A stretch of 34,817 nucleotides of DNA from Candidatus Sumerlaeota bacterium. Its GTDB lineage: Bacteria > Sumerlaeota > Sumerlaeia > JABWBI01. Below, piece by piece: positions 32,522 to 34,817 of this stretch. The DNA lies in assembly GCA_016928695.1 (NCBI GenBank), contig JAFGKF010000200.1, positions 1-34,817 of the forward strand. The letters are read 5' to 3'. Position numbers and translations under genes: made by a program. The first letter of the stretch is position 1. Every line of letters starts with the position of its first letter. The notes beneath the pieces are model-generated. The model was not told the DNA's origin and searched no databases. It saw only the letters and a list, made by a program, of their open reading frames with translations.

Positions 32522-33856
32522 ATGGGGGGGGAATCACGTGGACCACAGGGTTTGATCCTCTATGAGGATCACCTGGGACGTGGCACACTTCTGCTCATTC
32601 CATCGGCGGAATACTCCCCCATGTTCATCCCGAGCCGTGACCCAAGGGAAGTCCTTGAGTGGTTCAGGAGAGCAGTCAACTCCTCCCCCGATGCTGCCGA
32701 ATGTGGGGGTCCGGCACTCAGTGGGCTGCCCCACTCTGATGTGCTGAGCCAACACCTGAATGTATCGACTGTTGGGGAGAGCAGCCGGAGCTCATCTCTC
32801 CCTCTGGTGGTGAACGCCTGCGGTGGGGTGACAATGGAGCAGGCCCTGTCAAGCGCCCACAGACTCTCTCAGATCTGGGGGCCGGATGACACGCCGTCCA
32901 CATGGCATCTGACGCTGCTCGGTGTGGCCAAACCACCGGGTCCGCAGGAGATTCACCGCTGTCTCCTGGCATTGAATGAGCTCCTGCCCCGTGCCGGGGA
33001 CGGTGATAGACCCCCGACCCTCACACTTGGCCTGACACTGACAGAGTCCATCGATCTCAGTCTCCTCGATGAGCTCACCCAGATCCCCAATCTGCGACTC
33101 TTCTTTGACGCCGAGCACCTGCGAGACCAATGGGGACAGATCACCCAGCGTCCACCGCAGTGCCTTCGCAAATTGTCGGAGCTCAGTGATGAGGGATTCT
33201 CAATGCCCTGTCGTCTGGTGCCATCGCAGTCGGACATTCGGTCTCTGGCACAGATGGTGAATCTTATGGACAGCATCTCTCGGGGGGCCAGGGCACTCAT
33301 CGCGCTCCCTCACGCCGGGATCACCACAGATGGGGATGTGGATGAAATCACATCGGCACTTGAGGATCAGCTGGAGACGATCTTGATGAATGTGGCCCTC
33401 ACGCCCTGGTCCATCGAGCCCCTGGCCGCTGTGGCACGCGCACTCATGGGAGAGGGGCCGGTGGGGGGCCAGCTCGAGCAATGGGCACACCACTTTGCCA
33501 TCGAATGCAATGGGGCCATCCACGGCCTTGGGAATCCCCATGGTCCCATCCTGGGCAGCGGCCCAGAGCATTTGCGGAGACCCGTGGAGCGACTCAGGGC
33601 GGCTCTCAGTGGGGGGCGTGGCCCCGATGCTCATCCCCGCTGCAGGCACTGCAGCTGGCTGCCTCTGTGCGACACTCGGGTGATGATTGATCCCTGGGGA
33701 GACATCGATCAGCTCAGAGGGGACCTGCAATGCGCCATGCGTCTGCCTCTTTTCAGAGCCCTCGCACAGCGGCTGTGCGATGAGATTTTGAGCGAGCAAT
33801 CCCCCAGGCTTCTCTCCGATGAGAGACCACCGCTGAGTGGAGCTGTGCTCAGATGA
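32522..33856 (+). CDS. Degenerate radical-SAM-like protein with SPASM-like C-terminus (putative maturase partner)
   Basis: 444 aa, no signal peptide. The C-terminal third resembles a SPASM auxiliary-cluster domain: a Cys near 329 (AIECNGAIHG), then PRCRHCSWLPLCD (C374-x2-C377-x5-C383) and C404 in LQCAMRLPLFRALAQRLCDEIL, similar in spacing to SPASM CX2CX5C-gap-C and its terminal helix. The N-terminal part looks like a radical SAM barrel, but CxxxCxxC is missing: PLVVNACGGVTMEQA sits where it would be expected, and LLGVAKPPG occurs where GGEP is usual. It is therefore probably non-catalytic for SAM cleavage. An unusual G8 run starts within the ATG. Its stop overlaps the start of the canonical radical SAM gene (ATGA), indicating coupled synthesis and probably a complex. 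This resembles two-subunit peptide maturases, but the identity is inference. Confidence 0.65.
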   Translation: MGGESRGPQGLILYEDHLGRGTLLLIPSAEYSPMFIPSRDPREVLEWFRRAVNSSPDAAECGGPALSGLPHSDVLSQHLNVSTVGESSRSSSLPLVVNACGGVTMEQALSSAHRLSQIWGPDDTPSTWHLTLLGVAKPPGPQEIHRCLLALNELLPRAGDGDRPPTLTLGLTLTESIDLSLLDELTQIPNLRLFFDAEHLRDQWGQITQRPPQCLRKLSELSDEGFSMPCRLVPSQSDIRSLAQMVNLMDSISRGARALIALPHAGITTDGDVDEITSALEDQLETILMNVALTPWSIEPLAAVARALMGEGPVGGQLEQWAHHFAIECNGAIHGLGNPHGPILGSGPEHLRRPVERLRAALSGGRGPDAHPRCRHCSWLPLCDTRVMIDPWGDIDQLRGDLQCAMRLPLFRALAQRLCDEILSEQSPRLLSDERPPLSGAVLR

Positions 33857-34817
33857 CACCCTCTGGTCCCATGGTGAGACCTGAGCGACACAGTCGCTCC
33901 TCCCTGCCTCGCCTCGCTCCGATCAGCAATCTGGATCTGGACGTCACTGAGAGATGCAATCTCCGATGTATCTATTGCTTCAAGGGTGCCAAGGGGGAGA
34001 GGGACATGCCCCTCTCTGTTGGGAAGGCCGCTGTTGACTGGCTGATGGAGGCATCCGGCGACACGACAGATCTTCAGATCAATTTCATGGGTGGTGAGCC
34101 TCTCCTGTGTTTTCGAGAACTGCTCGCACCCCTGGTGCAATACGGCCACCGCAAGGCGAGATCTTTGGGCAAGGCCATCACGTTCACCGCAACGACCAAT
34201 CTGACCCTGGTGACCCAGGAGATGGTCGATCTCTGGGATCGCTTCAATTGCGGATGGCTGTGCTCCATCGATGGCACACCTGAGATTCAGAATGCTCAGC
34301 GCCCTTTCGCCGGTGGAGGGGGAAGCGCCTCGGAGGCTGAGCGAGGGGCGAGGTTGATACTCAGAACACGACCCCATCTCTCGGTGCGGAGCACTATCCA
34401 TCCCTCTCACGTGAAGGCGCTGGCAGAGTGCTTCCGTCACCTGATCCATCTGGGATTCCCACTTGTCATCATGGCCCTCTCAGACACCCATCTCTGGAGC
34501 GGCAGGAAACTCACATTGCTGGAGGAACAGCTGGAAAAGGTCCGCCTCGAGATCACAGAGCATCTCCGGCGCGGATGCCGCGCCGCCCTCTCTGGTTTCG
34601 ACTACATGATCAGTGAGATTCTGCTTCCGATGCGGGAGGGGCGAGACCTCAGTCCCATCCCCATGAGCTGTGGTGCGGGGAGAGGCTCAGCGATGATCGA
34701 TCCAGCGGGAACGCTGTGGCCCTGCCATCGCTTCAACAGCGCGGACAGAGACACGGGAGCGACTGGGGCCCACTCACTCGGAAATCTCCACGGGGAATTC
34801 AAAGACTCTCTCCAGAG
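33853..34817 (+). CDS. Radical SAM/SPASM peptide maturase (3'-truncated by window end)
   Basis: Partial gene, 321 codons visible and absent from the ORF track because no stop lies in the window. The start ATG overlaps the previous stop (ATGA). Residues 29-43 read LDVTERCNLRCIYCF, the canonical CxxxCxxC [4Fe-4S]/SAM motif (C35, C39, C42). The SAM-binding GGEP is at 80-83 (INFMGGEPLLCF), and TATTNLTL and SIDGTPEIQNAQR follow as in SPASM maturases. The SPASM domain begins with SCGAGRGSAMIDPAGTLWPCHRFN (C273, C291), followed by HSLGNLHGEF, and then the sequence stops; the remaining cluster cysteines are beyond the window. The likely role is thioether or other radical modification of the upstream Cys-repeat precursor. 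The radical SAM call is firm; the substrate is inferred from context. Confidence 0.93.
   Translation, partial: MTPSGPMVRPERHSRSSLPRLAPISNLDLDVTERCNLRCIYCFKGAKGERDMPLSVGKAAVDWLMEASGDTTDLQINFMGGEPLLCFRELLAPLVQYGHRKARSLGKAITFTATTNLTLVTQEMVDLWDRFNCGWLCSIDGTPEIQNAQRPFAGGGGSASEAERGARLILRTRPHLSVRSTIHPSHVKALAECFRHLIHLGFPLVIMALSDTHLWSGRKLTLLEEQLEKVRLEITEHLRRGCRAALSGFDYMISEILLPMREGRDLSPIPMSCGAGRGSAMIDPAGTLWPCHRFNSADRDTGATGAHSLGNLHGEFKDSLQ

Noticed and set aside
32522-33856. A second functional radical SAM enzyme
   Set aside because: No CxxxCxxC motif anywhere in the frame and no GGEP; only the SPASM-like cysteines remain.
33709-34449. 246-aa minus-strand ORF at the window end
   Set aside because: Antisense to the radical SAM gene, whose CNLRCIYC and GGEP motifs are clear in the plus frame.

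Overview
The window is a high-GC bacterial chromosome segment. It carries flagellar motor genes, an intact tuf-secE-nusG-rplKAJL translation block with embedded tRNAs, a PBP4-type carboxypeptidase, a Sec lipoprotein, a Tat-type signal and a sigma-54-type promoter. This points to a motile, probably two-membrane bacterium. I cannot name the phylum; a deep or uncultured lineage is plausible, but that is inference.

Layout. 1-4.75 kb (+): amidohydrolase, PBP4-like D-Ala-D-Ala carboxypeptidase, and a lipoprotein esterase with two starch-binding-like domains. 4.9-6.2 kb (+): a Memo-family protein. 6.2-10.4 kb (-): a 97-aa orphan, then a tight operon of GH3-family acyl-adenylating enzyme, dipeptide-epimerase-like enolase-superfamily enzyme and alpha/beta hydrolase. 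10.6-11.5 kb (+): a SAM methyltransferase split by a frameshift at a C10 tract. 11.5-16.6 kb (-): motA, an atypical motB-like gene without the ion-binding Asp, a canonical motB, fliL, fliM, fliN and a sugar nucleotidyltransferase, preceded by a very good sigma-54 promoter match. 17-22.5 kb: DJ-1/PfpI protein (-), a nucleotidyltransferase fused to a DinB-like domain and a sugar-kinase-like protein (+), a GT87-like membrane protein (-), a Crp/Fnr regulator (+). 22.5-24 kb (-): S41 processing protease. 24.1-29.1 kb (+): tRNA-Thr, tuf, tRNA-Trp, secE, nusG, rplK, rplA, an attenuator leader, rplJ, rplL, then a strong terminator.

The most interesting part is 29.46-34.82 kb (+). It lies exactly where rpoB would be expected after rplL and is visibly less GC-biased than its surroundings. 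Five tightly spaced genes form what I read as an undescribed ribosomally synthesised, post-translationally modified peptide (RiPP) system. They encode a SPOR/TPR-like exported protein, a 212-aa Cys-repeat precursor with a twin-arginine signal and ten N-x-C motifs, an exported beta-propeller-like protein, a radical-SAM-like protein that has lost CxxxCxxC but keeps SPASM-like cysteines, and a canonical radical SAM/SPASM maturase cut off by the window end. Proposed model (inference): the Cys-rich core is modified in the cytoplasm by the radical SAM pair, exported folded through Tat, and acts in the envelope with the two exported partners.
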